Shown here piece by piece: positions 1-8,128 of a stretch of 64,000 nucleotides of DNA. Positions within the stretch are counted from its first letter, which is position 1. Each line of letters starts with the position of its first letter. A program made the translations under genes and the position numbers. Source of the stretch: Merdimonas faecis (lineage in GTDB: Bacteria; Bacillota; Clostridia; Lachnospirales; Lachnospiraceae); the NCBI RefSeq assembly GCF_001754075.1, contig NZ_MIEH01000020.1, forward strand, positions 62,001 through 126,000. Reading direction: 5' to 3'. Under the pieces are notes generated by a model. That model saw only the letters and a list, made by a program, of their open reading frames with translations. It ran no database searches and was not told the origin of the DNA.

Positions 1-2
1 AT

Positions 3-68
3 CGCTTCGGCATCCTCTACAAACACTACATGCAGCTTACCCGGAGACTCGGTTTTTCTCCGGAATAA
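3..68 (+). CDS. 3' end of an unidentified gene entering from the left edge
   Basis: The third forward frame is open from the first base and ends with TAA at 66-68. It gives about 21 residues ending RRLGFSPE, with a coding-like mix of residues. Too little remains to identify the product. It converges on the TetR gene, whose stop is five bases away. It could be a chance open frame. Confidence 0.3.
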   Translation, partial: RFGILYKHYMQLTRRLGFSPE

Positions 69-72
69 TAAA

Positions 73-627
73 CTACTGAGGAGGATCCTGCTTTCCAGGC
101 ACCAGCCGTCCTGTCAGGATCCTCCTGATCTGTTCGATCAGTTTTTCTTCGCTCAGCTGCGGATTATCGGCATAATGAATCAGAATTCCCATCATTCCGC
201 AGGCAAAAAAGCGGAGCATGACTTCCATATCGTCATAGTCAATCTTTATCTCCGGAGATTTATACCTTTCGGTCACTCCCCGGAGATACTGGATCAAAGC
301 ATCAATCAATATTCTGACCGCCCGGTCCCGTTTCCTGGACTCCATAAATTTTCTCATCTGTACGGCATTTCTCTTGAAAAAGGACACAAACACTCTGAGC
401 GCCTTTTCCGGCTCCTCTGCCTGTATGCTCTGTTCCAGCATTTGTTTGCTCTTTTCCAGGATTGTCCATTCCAGTACTTCATCCATATCCTGAAAATGAT
501 AATAAAAGGTCTGCCTGGAGATATGACATTCTCCGATCAGCATGGTGACTGTGATCTTGTCTACATCCTGGGTCTTTACTAATTCAGAAAAAGTGTCTGA
601 TATCAGCCGCCTCATCTCGCCTTTCAT
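73..627 (-). CDS. TetR/AcrR family transcriptional regulator (DhaS-like)
   Basis: A 184-residue one-domain repressor. The N-terminal helix-turn-helix covers about residues 20-45 and includes the ISRQTFYYHF recognition-helix motif typical of TetR proteins, followed by an all-helical ligand-binding region to the C-terminus. FYYHFQDMDEVLEW resembles the DhaS-like branch, but this window has no dihydroxyacetone kinase genes, so the ligand is unknown. The ATG at 625-627 was chosen because the HTH needs residues from about 5 on. It is transcribed towards the left edge and its target may lie outside the window. The family is clear; the specific role is not. Confidence 0.88.
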   Translation of the reverse strand: MKGEMRRLISDTFSELVKTQDVDKITVTMLIGECHISRQTFYYHFQDMDEVLEWTILEKSKQMLEQSIQAEEPEKALRVFVSFFKRNAVQMRKFMESRKRDRAVRILIDALIQYLRGVTERYKSPEIKIDYDDMEVMLRFFACGMMGILIHYADNPQLSEEKLIEQIRRILTGRLVPGKQDPPQ

Positions 628-778
628 AATTTACCCCATTTCCGCTCCTTATCAGAATCAAAACGCTTTTCCCCCTCATGCCAGCGTTAAATATATCATA
701 TTACACTTTTCAAGAATCCGCAAACAGGAATTTGTACTTTTATCACCACCGCCGGAGTCCCGCCGTCTCCTGTTCCAT

Positions 779-1552
779 CTAAACAGGCACGACTACCGGA
801 CAGAATCCCTTAAGGCCGATCACCATCACCGGACGTCCCTGTGCGATCTCTCCCTTTTTCGCACATACCTTCATCTCCTTCTGTCCGATCATAGCCTTTC
901 CTTTGTGTGTATAAATCGGCGTACTCGCTTCTCCTATCTCCCACAAAAGCCGCTCTTCTTTCCTGCACTGGCACCGGGCGATCAGGTATCGTTCGGCCAT
1001 CTGAAGAAGACCAAACACAATGACCATGAGAAGAATGTCTTTCACATCCGACGCCAGGAAAGCCAGGCCAATACCTATGATAAGGCCGCTGTTGGTAACT
1101 CCGCCGCCGTTCCAGTTGTTCGCCCATGCATAGAAGAGATCCATATCGTGATATTTTTCCACCGCAGACCAGATAAATCCCCATACCACGAAGACCACTC
1201 CCACCGTAGTCCAGATCAATAGTCCGGTCTCATTTTTCAACTCTTCCCCATAATATGCTGTCCGCATAAACAGGACAAAGAAGCCGGTCAGAAGTCCGCA
1301 TGCTGCCATCCAGACAGCCATCTTCCAATCTACATTCGTCCGGTAGATATGGTCCATCTGACATCCGGCTTTCACCGGATCCCCCATCTGCCGCACTGCT
1401 TCTGCCCTTGCCTCTTCCAGGCTCATTCCTTTCTTCTGCAGTGCTTCCATACAGTCTGCAAGATGCGCGGCATACTCTTCCCGCACCTCTCCCCGCACCT
1501 CCGGATCGTGAATACATTTCGTCAGTTTATCCAGATATTTCTTCTCGTCCAT
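779..1552 (-). CDS. HAAS-domain membrane protein paired with PadR
   Basis: A 257-residue protein. Residues 1-65 form a soluble helical domain of the HAAS/permease-prefix type (DPEVRGEVREEYAAHL, then MGDPVKAG). About four hydrophobic helices follow (near 78-98, 108-128, 150-170, 172-190), then a basic cytoplasmic tail. Such proteins usually sit directly after a PadR regulator. Here the PadR stop codon is three bases upstream of this ATG, so the two are co-transcribed. In related systems the HAAS protein works with the regulator in envelope or antibiotic stress responses. The exact role is unknown, and no ABC transporter follows here. Confidence 0.8.
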   Translation of the reverse strand: MDEKKYLDKLTKCIHDPEVRGEVREEYAAHLADCMEALQKKGMSLEEARAEAVRQMGDPVKAGCQMDHIYRTNVDWKMAVWMAACGLLTGFFVLFMRTAYYGEELKNETGLLIWTTVGVVFVVWGFIWSAVEKYHDMDLFYAWANNWNGGGVTNSGLIIGIGLAFLASDVKDILLMVIVFGLLQMAERYLIARCQCRKEERLLWEIGEASTPIYTHKGKAMIGQKEMKVCAKKGEIAQGRPVMVIGLKGFCPVVVPV

Positions 1553-1555
1553 AAC

Positions 1556-1879
1556 CTACCCTCCAATCAACTCATAGACCGCCCCGGCGTATGTCTGCCA
1601 CTCTTTGATGATCCTGGCAAGATGCTTCTTTCCCTTTTCGGTAATATGGTAATACTTGCGAAGCTTGCCGTTCACTTCCTCACTGTAAGTCTCAAGATAC
1701 TCCTCCTGCACCAGTCCGTGAAGCAGCGGATACAGCGTTCCCACCTTCAGGTCAAACACGTGATTAGACCGTTCTCCCAGGGTTTCTATCATCTCGTATC
1801 CATACATATCCTTTTCCGTCAGCAGCTTCAGGATCAGCATCGTACTGCTGCCGCTTCCTTTCGACCAATTTCCTGCCAT
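1556..1879 (-). CDS. PadR family transcriptional regulator
   Basis: A 107-residue winged-helix regulator. The N-terminus reads STMLILKLLTEKDMYGYEMI, the usual PadR opening, followed by KVGTLYPLLHGLVQEEYL (wing and recognition helix) and YYHITEKGKKHL. It is the first gene of a two-gene operon with the HAAS protein. Its own promoter overlaps a near-perfect ATATATAT inverted repeat, which suggests autorepression. The start has a good AGGAGG site six bases upstream. The inducer is not deducible. Confidence 0.92.
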   Translation of the reverse strand: MAGNWSKGSGSSTMLILKLLTEKDMYGYEMIETLGERSNHVFDLKVGTLYPLLHGLVQEEYLETYSEEVNGKLRKYYHITEKGKKHLARIIKEWQTYAGAVYELIGG

Positions 1880-1928
1880 AATACCCTCCTTCCTATTGAA
1901 ATACGATCTATATCTTTATCTTATATAT

Positions 1929-1956
1929 ATTGTAACTCGATATATATTTTTGTCAA
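1929..1956 (-). promoter_or_regulatory. padR promoter with overlapping dyad
   Basis: On the minus strand TTGACA (1951-1956) and TACAAT (1929-1934) are separated by 16 bases, a near-consensus sigma-A promoter. The dyad ATATATAT-N9-ATATATAT covers the spacer and -10 region, where a PadR dimer binding would block RNA polymerase. Confidence 0.7.
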
Positions 1957-1967
1957 TATATTTCCCG

Positions 1968-1992
1968 AAAAAAGTGCGGCATTTAGCCGCAC
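1968..1992 (-). terminator. Intrinsic terminator of the 80-residue hypothetical gene
   Basis: On the minus strand GTGCGGC-TAAAT-GCCGCAC forms a 7-bp hairpin followed directly by six T residues. It lies just after the stop of the small gene at 2021-2263. Confidence 0.85.
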
Positions 1993-2020
1993 CGTCTCCG
2001 TTTCATTTTCTCTGTACTTT

Positions 2021-2263
2021 TTACGCACAATCCTGACTTTTTATACTTACTTTCCTATTATCCACTTCCATCTCCGGAAGCCCTGCGAAATACCATTTTT
2101 TCTTTCGCGGAGAGTACTGGACCAATACCGGGATTCTTGCATCCTCCACAGAAAGATACACATATTGTCCTGGAAATATAAACCAATTTTTCCTGGACTC
2201 ATGATCTACAAATATCAGTCTGGACTCATTATTTTTCCCTTTGATCTTTAATGTTCCCACCAT
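2021..2263 (-). CDS. Small conserved-type hypothetical protein (80 aa)
   Basis: An 80-residue soluble protein beginning MVGTLKIKGKNN and containing FIFPGQYVYLSVE and YSPRKKKWYFAGL. The alternating hydrophobic pattern suggests a small beta-rich domain. I do not recognise the family with certainty; it loosely recalls small DUF5348-type proteins of Clostridia. ATG 2261-2263 was preferred to a GTG nine bases upstream because the GGGAG site lies ten bases before this ATG but abuts the GTG. It is a single-gene unit with its own terminator. Confidence 0.6.
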   Translation of the reverse strand: MVGTLKIKGKNNESRLIFVDHESRKNWFIFPGQYVYLSVEDARIPVLVQYSPRKKKWYFAGLPEMEVDNRKVSIKSQDCA

Positions 2264-2355
2264 ATTTATCACACTCCCTTTACTGCAATCGGATATATCT
2301 CCTGGTTACTGTATTCATCTTAAAGGAAAATTGTGAATTTATCTTGACGATAACA

Positions 2356-2952
2356 TTAAATTATTGCAAATATTTCCTTTTTTACTGCTTCCACATCTCC
2401 GGTAAAGACGATTCCGTCCATCCCGGCAGCTCTTCCGGCCTCCACATTTGCCGGCTTATCATCCAGAAAGAAGCAGGTCTCCGGTTTTAGGTCAAAATGC
2501 TCAAACAGATACCTGTAAATCCTGGCATCCGGTTTCGCCATCCGGACCGGGGCCGAAAACACTACACCGTCAAACTCCCGGACAATCTCGTAATAATCTG
2601 CATGCTCAGCAAAATATGTGGGAGCATTGGACAGAATATAGCACTTAAATCCGGTCTTCTTTAATTCCCGAACCAGCTCCCAGGTTTGAGGGATCGGCGT
2701 CAGATACCGGTACCAGTCCTGAAAGAAATGATTCACTGCCTCCTTCCAGTCCTCCGGCGCCTTCTTTATTGCCTCCTGCCGTGCGGCTTCATAATCTGCC
2801 TTTCCGGCATCCAGAGCTTCCCAGTGTTCCATTACGAGTCCGGCAAACTCCTTCCTCATCCTTTCATCTTTACAGAACTTTGATGTAATATATGCGCCAT
2901 CAAAACGTCCTAGTACATTTCCAAAGTCAAAGATAATATTCTGATACTTCAT
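2356..2952 (-). CDS. HAD-superfamily (IA) phosphatase, YihX-like
   Basis: A 198-residue haloacid-dehalogenase hydrolase. Motif I is IIFDFGNVL (nucleophile Asp9; the second acid is Gly, as in YihX-type sugar phosphatases), motif II is CYILSNAP, the motif III lysine lies in AKPDARIYR, and motif IV is CFFLDDKPANVEAG. The helical cap inserted after motif I fits subclass IA. It starts three bases after the response regulator stop, so it is the third gene of a kinase-regulator-phosphatase operon. Family members hydrolyse small phosphorylated metabolites such as glucose 1-phosphate; the substrate here is unproven. Confidence 0.88.
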   Translation of the reverse strand: MKYQNIIFDFGNVLGRFDGAYITSKFCKDERMRKEFAGLVMEHWEALDAGKADYEAARQEAIKKAPEDWKEAVNHFFQDWYRYLTPIPQTWELVRELKKTGFKCYILSNAPTYFAEHADYYEIVREFDGVVFSAPVRMAKPDARIYRYLFEHFDLKPETCFFLDDKPANVEAGRAAGMDGIVFTGDVEAVKKEIFAII

Positions 2953-2955
2953 GCT

Positions 2956-3645
2956 CTACACCTTAAAACGGTATCCCACTCCCCAGATTGTCTCAATATA
3001 CTGGGGGTTGGAAGTGTCAAGTTCAACTTTTTCTCTGATCTTTTTGATGTGCACCGTAACCGTGGCAATATCCCCGATAGATTCCATATCCCAGATTTCC
3101 CGGAACAATTCCTCCTTCGTATATACATGATTCGGATGACTTGCCAGAAATGTCAGCAGATCAAATTCTTTTGTAGTAAACGTCTTTTCTTCCCCGTTGA
3201 CCCACACTCTCCGGGCCGTGGTGTCTATCTTAAGGCCGCGGATCTCAATGATCTTGTTCGCCTCCATAGCACTGCCGGTCAGCCGGTCATAACGGGCCAG
3301 ATGCGCCTTGACACGGGCCACCAGTTCACTGGGGCTAAAGGGTTTGGTCATATAATCGTCTGCTCCAAGACCCAGGCCCCTGATTTTATCAATATCATCC
3401 TTCTTTGCCGAAACCATAATGATCGGAGTGTTTTTCTCATTACGGATCTGACGGCAGATATCAAATCCATCCACTCCCGGCAGCATCAGATCCAGAATAT
3501 ACAGATCAAACTCTCCTTCCATAGCCCGTTTCAGTCCTGTTTCACCATCCGTTGCCACTTCCACCTGAAAACCGCTCAGTTCCAGATAATCTTTTTCCAG
3601 ATCCGCAATGGCTTCTTCATCTTCCACGATCAATATCTTACTCAT
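2956..3645 (-). CDS. OmpR-type response regulator
   Basis: A 229-residue regulator beginning MSKILIVEDEEAIADLEKDY. The receiver domain (1-120) has the acidic pocket, phospho-acceptor Asp52 in YILDLMLPGVDG, and the TKPFSP lysine. The winged-helix domain (about 135-228) ends IETIWGVGYRFKV, typical of OmpR/PhoB proteins. A longer frame runs 32 codons upstream, but the AGGAGG at 3652-3657 fixes this ATG. Its start overlaps the kinase stop by eight bases, so the pair is translationally coupled. The regulon is unknown. Confidence 0.93.
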   Translation of the reverse strand: MSKILIVEDEEAIADLEKDYLELSGFQVEVATDGETGLKRAMEGEFDLYILDLMLPGVDGFDICRQIRNEKNTPIIMVSAKKDDIDKIRGLGLGADDYMTKPFSPSELVARVKAHLARYDRLTGSAMEANKIIEIRGLKIDTTARRVWVNGEEKTFTTKEFDLLTFLASHPNHVYTKEELFREIWDMESIGDIATVTVHIKKIREKVELDTSNPQYIETIWGVGYRFKV

Positions 3646-5134
3646 AAATCGGTACCTCCTGGTATTTTCTAAGCACGAAACACATGGTCGTTCCCGTCTC
3701 TTCTCTGCTGGTCGCCCAGATCTTGCCTCCGTGCTCCTCAATAATCTTCTTTACAATCGACAACCCAATGCCGCTGCCGCCTTTCGATGAATTTCTCGAC
3801 GCATCGGTCCGATAGAACCGGTCAAAAATATTGGGCAGATCCTTGGCCGCGATCCCCTTTCCATTATCCTCCAGTTCTACCTGCACAAAATCGCCTACGT
3901 CTTTTACCCGCAGATTGATCTTTGCCTTGGGTTTATCCATATATTTCAGTGAATTATTGACAATATTGTGTATTACCCTCTTAATCTGCTCTGCATCCGC
4001 AATTACTTTTACATCCTTTTCTACATAATTGAAATATCCGAATTCTACATTTTTTGCTTCCAGCTCCAGCGACAGATCCTCCGCACAATCCTCGAAATAA
4101 TCATTGACAGACAGAGTATTAAAATTATAAGGGATACGGTTGGTGTCTATCTTGGAATAAAACGTCAGCTCATTGATCAGAGTGTTCATCTCATCGGCCT
4201 TGTTATAGATTGTCCGGATATATTTTTGCATTTTTTCCGGGGTGTCCGCCACACCGTCCATGATTCCCTCCGCATAACCCTTTATGGCCGTCACCGGCGT
4301 CTTCAGATCATGAGAGATATTACTGATCAGTTCTTTACTTTCCTTATCATACCGAAGCTTTTCCTCTGCATTGTCCCGCAGTCGGACCCTCATTTCCTCC
4401 AGATCCTGGCTAAGCCGTCCCATCTCGTCATCAGCCACCGGCTTCAGTTCAAAGTCCAGATTGCCCTCCTTGATATTTTTGGCTGCTATCTGCATCTTCC
4501 GCAGTGGCTGCATGACAGACCGGTAAATCCAGAAGGTCATGACTGCCGCCGTAAAAATCAGGATAAATCCCACACAGAACAATACATCTATCAAAAATTC
4601 TCCGATCTCCGGGATTGTCTTGCGGATATCAGATACAATAAACGCACTGCCCTCACCTCCGTCCGGGAACAGGAAATCCACCTGTTTTACCAGTGCCTGT
4701 GCATCTCCGCCCAGGTAAATCCCATTTTCAGAAGTAGTTTCCGCCCCTCCGTATTCCGGCAGCTCAGAAATCACATTTCCCGCTTCTTTCATATCTGTCC
4801 CCACGTAAATGACCGTGTCACTCTTCCGTACCAGCAGATATGCATTTTTCTCCTGAAGTATCTGGTTAAATCCGTCCAGCGCCGTGGCATCGCCCATTTC
4901 CTCCGGCTGATTTGCCGCCATAGCCACTAAATCATGATATGGCTCCTCCGTCAGACTGGACAGGGTCTGCATAGAGTTTGACAGGCTCTCTACGGTAGTC
5001 CCTGAAATCTGATATGTCTTTTCTATCGCACTGATCTGATAACTTCCCACCAGATAGATCATGGCAGAGCCAAGAATAATGGGAAGCAAAAGAACTGTTA
5101 AAAATGCTATGATCAATTTTGTCCTTAGCTTCAT
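3638..5134 (-). CDS. Sensor histidine kinase
   Basis: A 498-residue membrane kinase. Helix 1 is at about 7-29, an extracellular sensor at 30-177, helix 2 at 178-205 and a HAMP domain follows. HisKA has the phospho-acceptor His275 in ISNISHDLKTPVTAIKGY. The HATPase_c domain shows VNNSLKY, EDNGKGI and GGSGIGLSIV. It is the first gene of the operon with the overlapping response regulator. A hairpin at 5166-5193 separates it from metK. The extracellular region matches no sensor I can name, so the stimulus is unknown. Confidence 0.93.
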   Translation of the reverse strand: MKLRTKLIIAFLTVLLLPIILGSAMIYLVGSYQISAIEKTYQISGTTVESLSNSMQTLSSLTEEPYHDLVAMAANQPEEMGDATALDGFNQILQEKNAYLLVRKSDTVIYVGTDMKEAGNVISELPEYGGAETTSENGIYLGGDAQALVKQVDFLFPDGGEGSAFIVSDIRKTIPEIGEFLIDVLFCVGFILIFTAAVMTFWIYRSVMQPLRKMQIAAKNIKEGNLDFELKPVADDEMGRLSQDLEEMRVRLRDNAEEKLRYDKESKELISNISHDLKTPVTAIKGYAEGIMDGVADTPEKMQKYIRTIYNKADEMNTLINELTFYSKIDTNRIPYNFNTLSVNDYFEDCAEDLSLELEAKNVEFGYFNYVEKDVKVIADAEQIKRVIHNIVNNSLKYMDKPKAKINLRVKDVGDFVQVELEDNGKGIAAKDLPNIFDRFYRTDASRNSSKGGSGIGLSIVKKIIEEHGGKIWATSREETGTTMCFVLRKYQEVPIYE

Positions 5135-5165
5135 AGGCTACATCCTCCGACAAAAGTATAGCATG

Positions 5166-5193
5166 AAAACGGGCGCTTCTTAACAAAGCGCCC
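5166..5193 (-). terminator. Hairpin terminator between metK and the sensor kinase
   Basis: An 8-bp GC-rich stem (GGGCGCTT/AAGCGCCC) lies in the 113-base gap after metK. The minus-strand tail GTTTTC is only weakly T-rich, so termination may be partial. Confidence 0.5.
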
Positions 5194-5247
5194 ATAAACT
5201 TTTATAAAATTTTTATAAATAGACACGGTCTTCATCTATTTTCCGAA

Positions 5248-6435
5248 TTATATATACTTTTTCAGGACTTCCACCTTGTCCAGTTTCTCCCAGGGAAGAT
5301 CAACATCTGTCCGTCCAAAGTGACCGTACGCTGCTGTTTGTTTGTAGATTGGCCTTCTCAAATCCAGCATTTTGATGATTCCTGCCGGACGCAGGTCAAA
5401 GTTTTCACGGATAATCTCTACCAGTTTCTTATCGCTAAGCTTTCCTGTCCCAAAGGTATCTACCATGATAGATGTGGGATGCGCTACGCCGATGGCATAG
5501 GAGAGCTGGATCTCACATTTCTTTGCCAGTCCTGCCGCCACCATATTTTTTGCCACGTACCGAGCCGCATATGCTGCAGAACGATCCACCTTCGTGCAGT
5601 CTTTGCCCGAGAAGGCTCCGCCGCCGTGGCGCGCCATGCCGCCATAGGTGTCCACGATCAGCTTCCGCCCGGTCAGCCCGCTGTCGCCATGCGGTCCGCC
5701 AATAACAAACCGGCCGGTTGGGTTTATGAAAAATTTGGTGTTCTCATCAGTCATACCTTCCGGGATCACAGCGTCAAACACATGCTTTTTAATATCCTCA
5801 TGGATCTGCTCCTGGGAAATTTCCGGATTGTGCTGTGTAGAGAGCACTACGGCATCCAGACGGAAGGGAACTCCGCTTTCATCGTATTCTACCGTCACCT
5901 GAGTCTTACCGTCCGGACGCAGATATGGCAGCGTGCCGTTTTTGCGCACCTCTGTCAGCCTGCGTGACAGCTTGTGGGCCAGCGCGATCGGATATGGCAT
6001 ATACTCTGGCGTCTCATCAGATGCATAGCCAAACATCATTCCCTGGTCCCCGGCTCCAATCTCATCAAGATCAGCCTCGGACATCTGGTTCTCCTTTGCT
6101 TCCAGAGCCTTATCCACACCCATGGCAATATCTGAAGACTGCTCGTCAATAGCAGTGATCACGCCACAGGTGTCTGCATCAAATCCGAACTTACCTCTGG
6201 TATAGCCGATTTCCCTGACCGTATCACGCACAATCTTCTGGATATCCACATATGCGTTTGTGGTAATCTCACCCATAACCATTACAAGCCCTGTGGTGGT
6301 ACAGGTTTCGCAGGCCACACGGCTCATCGGATCCTGCTCCATCAATGCGTCCAGGATCGCATCTGAAATCTGATCACACATTTTGTCCGGATGTCCCTCT
6401 GTTACAGATTCTGAAGTAAATAAACGTCTTTCCAT
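5248..6435 (-). CDS. metK: S-adenosylmethionine synthetase
   Basis: A 395-residue cytosolic enzyme making SAM from methionine and ATP. Diagnostic motifs are [17 protein letters not shown] near the N-terminus (ATP and methionine site), [12 protein letters not shown], and [19 protein letters not shown]. The three-domain length is normal for the family. It is a single-gene unit controlled by the SAM-I riboswitch and terminator upstream, which shuts the gene off when SAM is abundant. The leader between terminator and ATG is about 115 bases. Confidence 0.98.
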   Translation of the reverse strand: MERRLFTSESVTEGHPDKMCDQISDAILDALMEQDPMSRVACETCTTTGLVMVMGEITTNAYVDIQKIVRDTVREIGYTRGKFGFDADTCGVITAIDEQSSDIAMGVDKALEAKENQMSEADLDEIGAGDQGMMFGYASDETPEYMPYPIALAHKLSRRLTEVRKNGTLPYLRPDGKTQVTVEYDESGVPFRLDAVVLSTQHNPEISQEQIHEDIKKHVFDAVIPEGMTDENTKFFINPTGRFVIGGPHGDSGLTGRKLIVDTYGGMARHGGGAFSGKDCTKVDRSAAYAARYVAKNMVAAGLAKKCEIQLSYAIGVAHPTSIMVDTFGTGKLSDKKLVEIIRENFDLRPAGIIKMLDLRRPIYKQTAAYGHFGRTDVDLPWEKLDKVEVLKKYI

Positions 6436-6552
6436 AGTTTTCTTCTCCTTTTTGTCCGTCTTTCTTACGGCATCCTTTCTCCTGAATTGAGTCCTCTCCC
6501 CGGCATCGCGGCTTTCTGTCCCGACTGCTCCCGGAAGAGATACATGGCAACG

Positions 6553-6580
6553 AAAAAACAGCCCGCATAAGCGGACTGTT
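6553..6580 (-). terminator. Riboswitch-controlled terminator of metK
   Basis: On the minus strand AACAGTCCGC-TTAT-GCGGGCTGTT forms a 10-bp stem with one mismatch, followed by a T run at 6553-6558. It lies 21 bases after the SAM-I aptamer and is its expression platform. Confidence 0.88.
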
Positions 6581-6601
6581 TTATATCTTCATAAACCAAT
6601 C

Positions 6602-6702
6602 CTCTTATTGTTCGATTGCTCGCTCAGGTTGGCACCTTCCCGGATCACGGGGGTTGCCGCAGCTTCACAGATCCTTTGTATCTCCACTGCTCTGAATAAG
6701 AG
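6602..6702 (-). promoter_or_regulatory. SAM-I (S-box) riboswitch aptamer
   Basis: Read on the minus strand, the element starts CTCTTATTCAGAGCAGTGGA and closes with AATAAGAG, forming helix P1. Between them lie the conserved AGAGcaGTGGAG junction, CTGCGGCAACC and GGTGCCAACCTGAGC, in the order and spacing of the S-box aptamer. SAM binding favours the downstream terminator. Its place before metK matches the known function of this class. Confidence 0.95.
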
Positions 6703-6737
6703 AAAGTCTGCAATATGTTAAATTGTGTACGAGTAAG

Positions 6738-6766
6738 ACTTTACACTTTTTTGCAGATATTGTCAA
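6738..6766 (-). promoter_or_regulatory. metK promoter
   Basis: On the minus strand a perfect TTGACA (6761-6766), a 17-base spacer and TAAAGT (6738-6743) lie about 30 bases before the riboswitch. A family B palindrome begins immediately upstream of the -35 box. Confidence 0.7.
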
Positions 6767-6849
6767 GATGGGGACGTACACTTTTTGCAAAAGTGTACGT
6801 CCCCATCTGCGTTTCCCCCTGTCCCTTTTTGTAATATCCCCTGTCCCCT
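6767..6849. repeat. Family B palindromic repeat, copy 1
   Basis: Perfect 19-base arms at 6767-6785 and 6789-6807 (GATGGGGACGTACACTTTT and its complement) enclose a 3-base loop. A tail with GTTTCCCCCTGTCCC follows and reaches the stop codon of the MFS gene at 6850. The same arm and tail occur at 36775-36841 and 40469-40575. No transposase gene is present, so it looks like a non-autonomous REP/MITE element. Confidence 0.85.
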
Positions 6850-8040
6850 TTAGATCTTTTTCGTGGCGACCAGACCTCCAACACAGCAGATTCCTGCGAT
6901 CAGAAGTGAAGTTTCCTGTCCTGCCGCGGCAAGCAGCACGGGACAGAGCACAGATGCGATCCCGTACCCGATCATGACTGCGCCGAAGTTTGCGCCTTGA
7001 TGTTTCATTCCAAAATAATCGGATACCAGCACCGGGAATACACTCACCACCCCGCCGTATACCATGCAGATAAATGCGCACAGCATCACAAATACAGCGC
7101 CTCCGGCCACGATCAACCCAAGGGAGGACAACATGGCCATCAAAAACAGCAGGTAGACCACTGCTTTCCGTCCTATCTTATCAGACAATGCCGGAGCCAC
7201 TACACGTCCGATAATATTTGCAACAGATGCGATGGTCACCCCGGCCAGTGCCTGGGCCCCGGTAAGTCCCCGTTCCATACCTAGTGATTTCATCAGCGGA
7301 TTAACCAGCACATACGCAGGCACCGCAAGTGCCATGGCAAGGCTGAGCCAATAATATGTCCTGGTCCGCATCATTTCACGGGCTGTATACTGACGCTGCG
7401 AAGCGCTCTGCATCTGCTCGCCGTTCTCCAGATGCTCATTCGCTCCGCTCTTCCTTTCCTGAATCTCTTCCGGCGCTTCCTCCAGGAAAAACGCACCCAG
7501 ACACAGCACCGCATAGATCACAGTCACTGCCAGCATGGCAAAATGAAATCCCCGCTTCGCAAGAATCCAATCACACAGCGGATTCATAATAACCCCCGAG
7601 ATCCCGATCACACCAATGGTGATACCTGTAACCAGGCCCCGCTTATCCGGAAACCATCCCTGCGGGACTGCCACCAGCATGCTGAACGCACATCCGGATC
7701 CCAGACCGCCGATGATTCCATACCCCAGCGAAACCACCCACGGCGCGTCAATCGGCGCCAGCGCCGCCATCAAAAATCCCGCACACATAAACGCACTTCC
7801 CGCAAGGATCGTCTTCTTCGCGCCGATCTTATGCTGCAGCCACCCGCCGATCATATTTCCAAAAGCAAACACGGCAATAATCAGCGTAAAGGGCAGACTC
7901 GACACCGCCGTCGAAACATCAAACTCTTTTTTCATATACGGCTGGAACACTGTCCAGATGTACGGATTGCCATGGACAAAATTCACAGCCGCCGCCATCA
8001 CCAAAATAAAATACCGATTACTTTTCCACTCTTTCCCCAT
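6850..8040 (-). CDS. Major facilitator superfamily transporter, OFA-like
   Basis: A 396-residue inner-membrane carrier with about 12 hydrophobic helices and a central cytoplasmic loop near residues 195-220. NPYIWTVFQPYMKKEFDVS and the signature loop GGWLQHKIGAKKTI resemble the oxalate/formate antiporter (OFA) branch, whose members mostly carry monocarboxylates such as pyruvate or formate. The substrate cannot be deduced. Its ATG lacks a strong Shine-Dalgarno site, and the upstream 34 bases hold three DnaA-box-like motifs next to a family A palindrome. Confidence 0.85.
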   Translation of the reverse strand: MGKEWKSNRYFILVMAAAVNFVHGNPYIWTVFQPYMKKEFDVSTAVSSLPFTLIIAVFAFGNMIGGWLQHKIGAKKTILAGSAFMCAGFLMAALAPIDAPWVVSLGYGIIGGLGSGCAFSMLVAVPQGWFPDKRGLVTGITIGVIGISGVIMNPLCDWILAKRGFHFAMLAVTVIYAVLCLGAFFLEEAPEEIQERKSGANEHLENGEQMQSASQRQYTAREMMRTRTYYWLSLAMALAVPAYVLVNPLMKSLGMERGLTGAQALAGVTIASVANIIGRVVAPALSDKIGRKAVVYLLFLMAMLSSLGLIVAGGAVFVMLCAFICMVYGGVVSVFPVLVSDYFGMKHQGANFGAVMIGYGIASVLCPVLLAAAGQETSLLIAGICCVGGLVATKKI

Positions 8041-8043
8041 AAG

Positions 8044-8072
8044 TTACCCACATCTCATCCACATTTTCCACA
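8044..8072 (+). other. Three DnaA-box-like motifs upstream of the MFS gene
   Basis: TTACCCACA (8044-8052), TCATCCACA (8055-8063) and TTTTCCACA (8064-8072) each differ from TTATCCACA by one base. The last two reproduce the arrangement found at 25719-25736. Function is inferred only. Confidence 0.45.
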
Positions 8073-8074
8073 GA

Positions 8075-8128
8075 AAACCTAATTGGGGACGGGGGATTTC
8101 CGAAAATCCCCCGTCCCCAATTAGGTTT
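8075..8128. repeat. Family A palindromic repeat, copy 1
   Basis: A 54-base near-perfect inverted repeat, with arm AAACCTAATTGGGGACGGGG continuing GATTT and a 4-base loop. Its right end overlaps the murA stop codon (8127-8129). It has no T run on either strand, so it is not a standard terminator, though the RNA hairpin could protect the murA 3' end. Similar elements are at 11204-11247 and 50742-50783. Confidence 0.85.

Noticed and set aside
542-2251. Long plus-strand open frames of up to 300 codons across the PadR/HAAS region
   Set aside because: They are antisense to genes with clear family motifs, lack ribosome sites and have low-complexity composition, so they are shadows.
6374-6568. A 64-codon frame between the metK start and its riboswitch
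   Set aside because: It overlaps the terminator stem and the metK start, has no family resemblance and no leader-peptide features; the S-box explains the region.
8075-8128. Palindromic repeats interpreted as ordinary intrinsic terminators
   Set aside because: No T run follows on either strand, the same core lies inside a coding sequence, and near-identical copies recur, so they are repeats first. They may still stabilise RNA ends.
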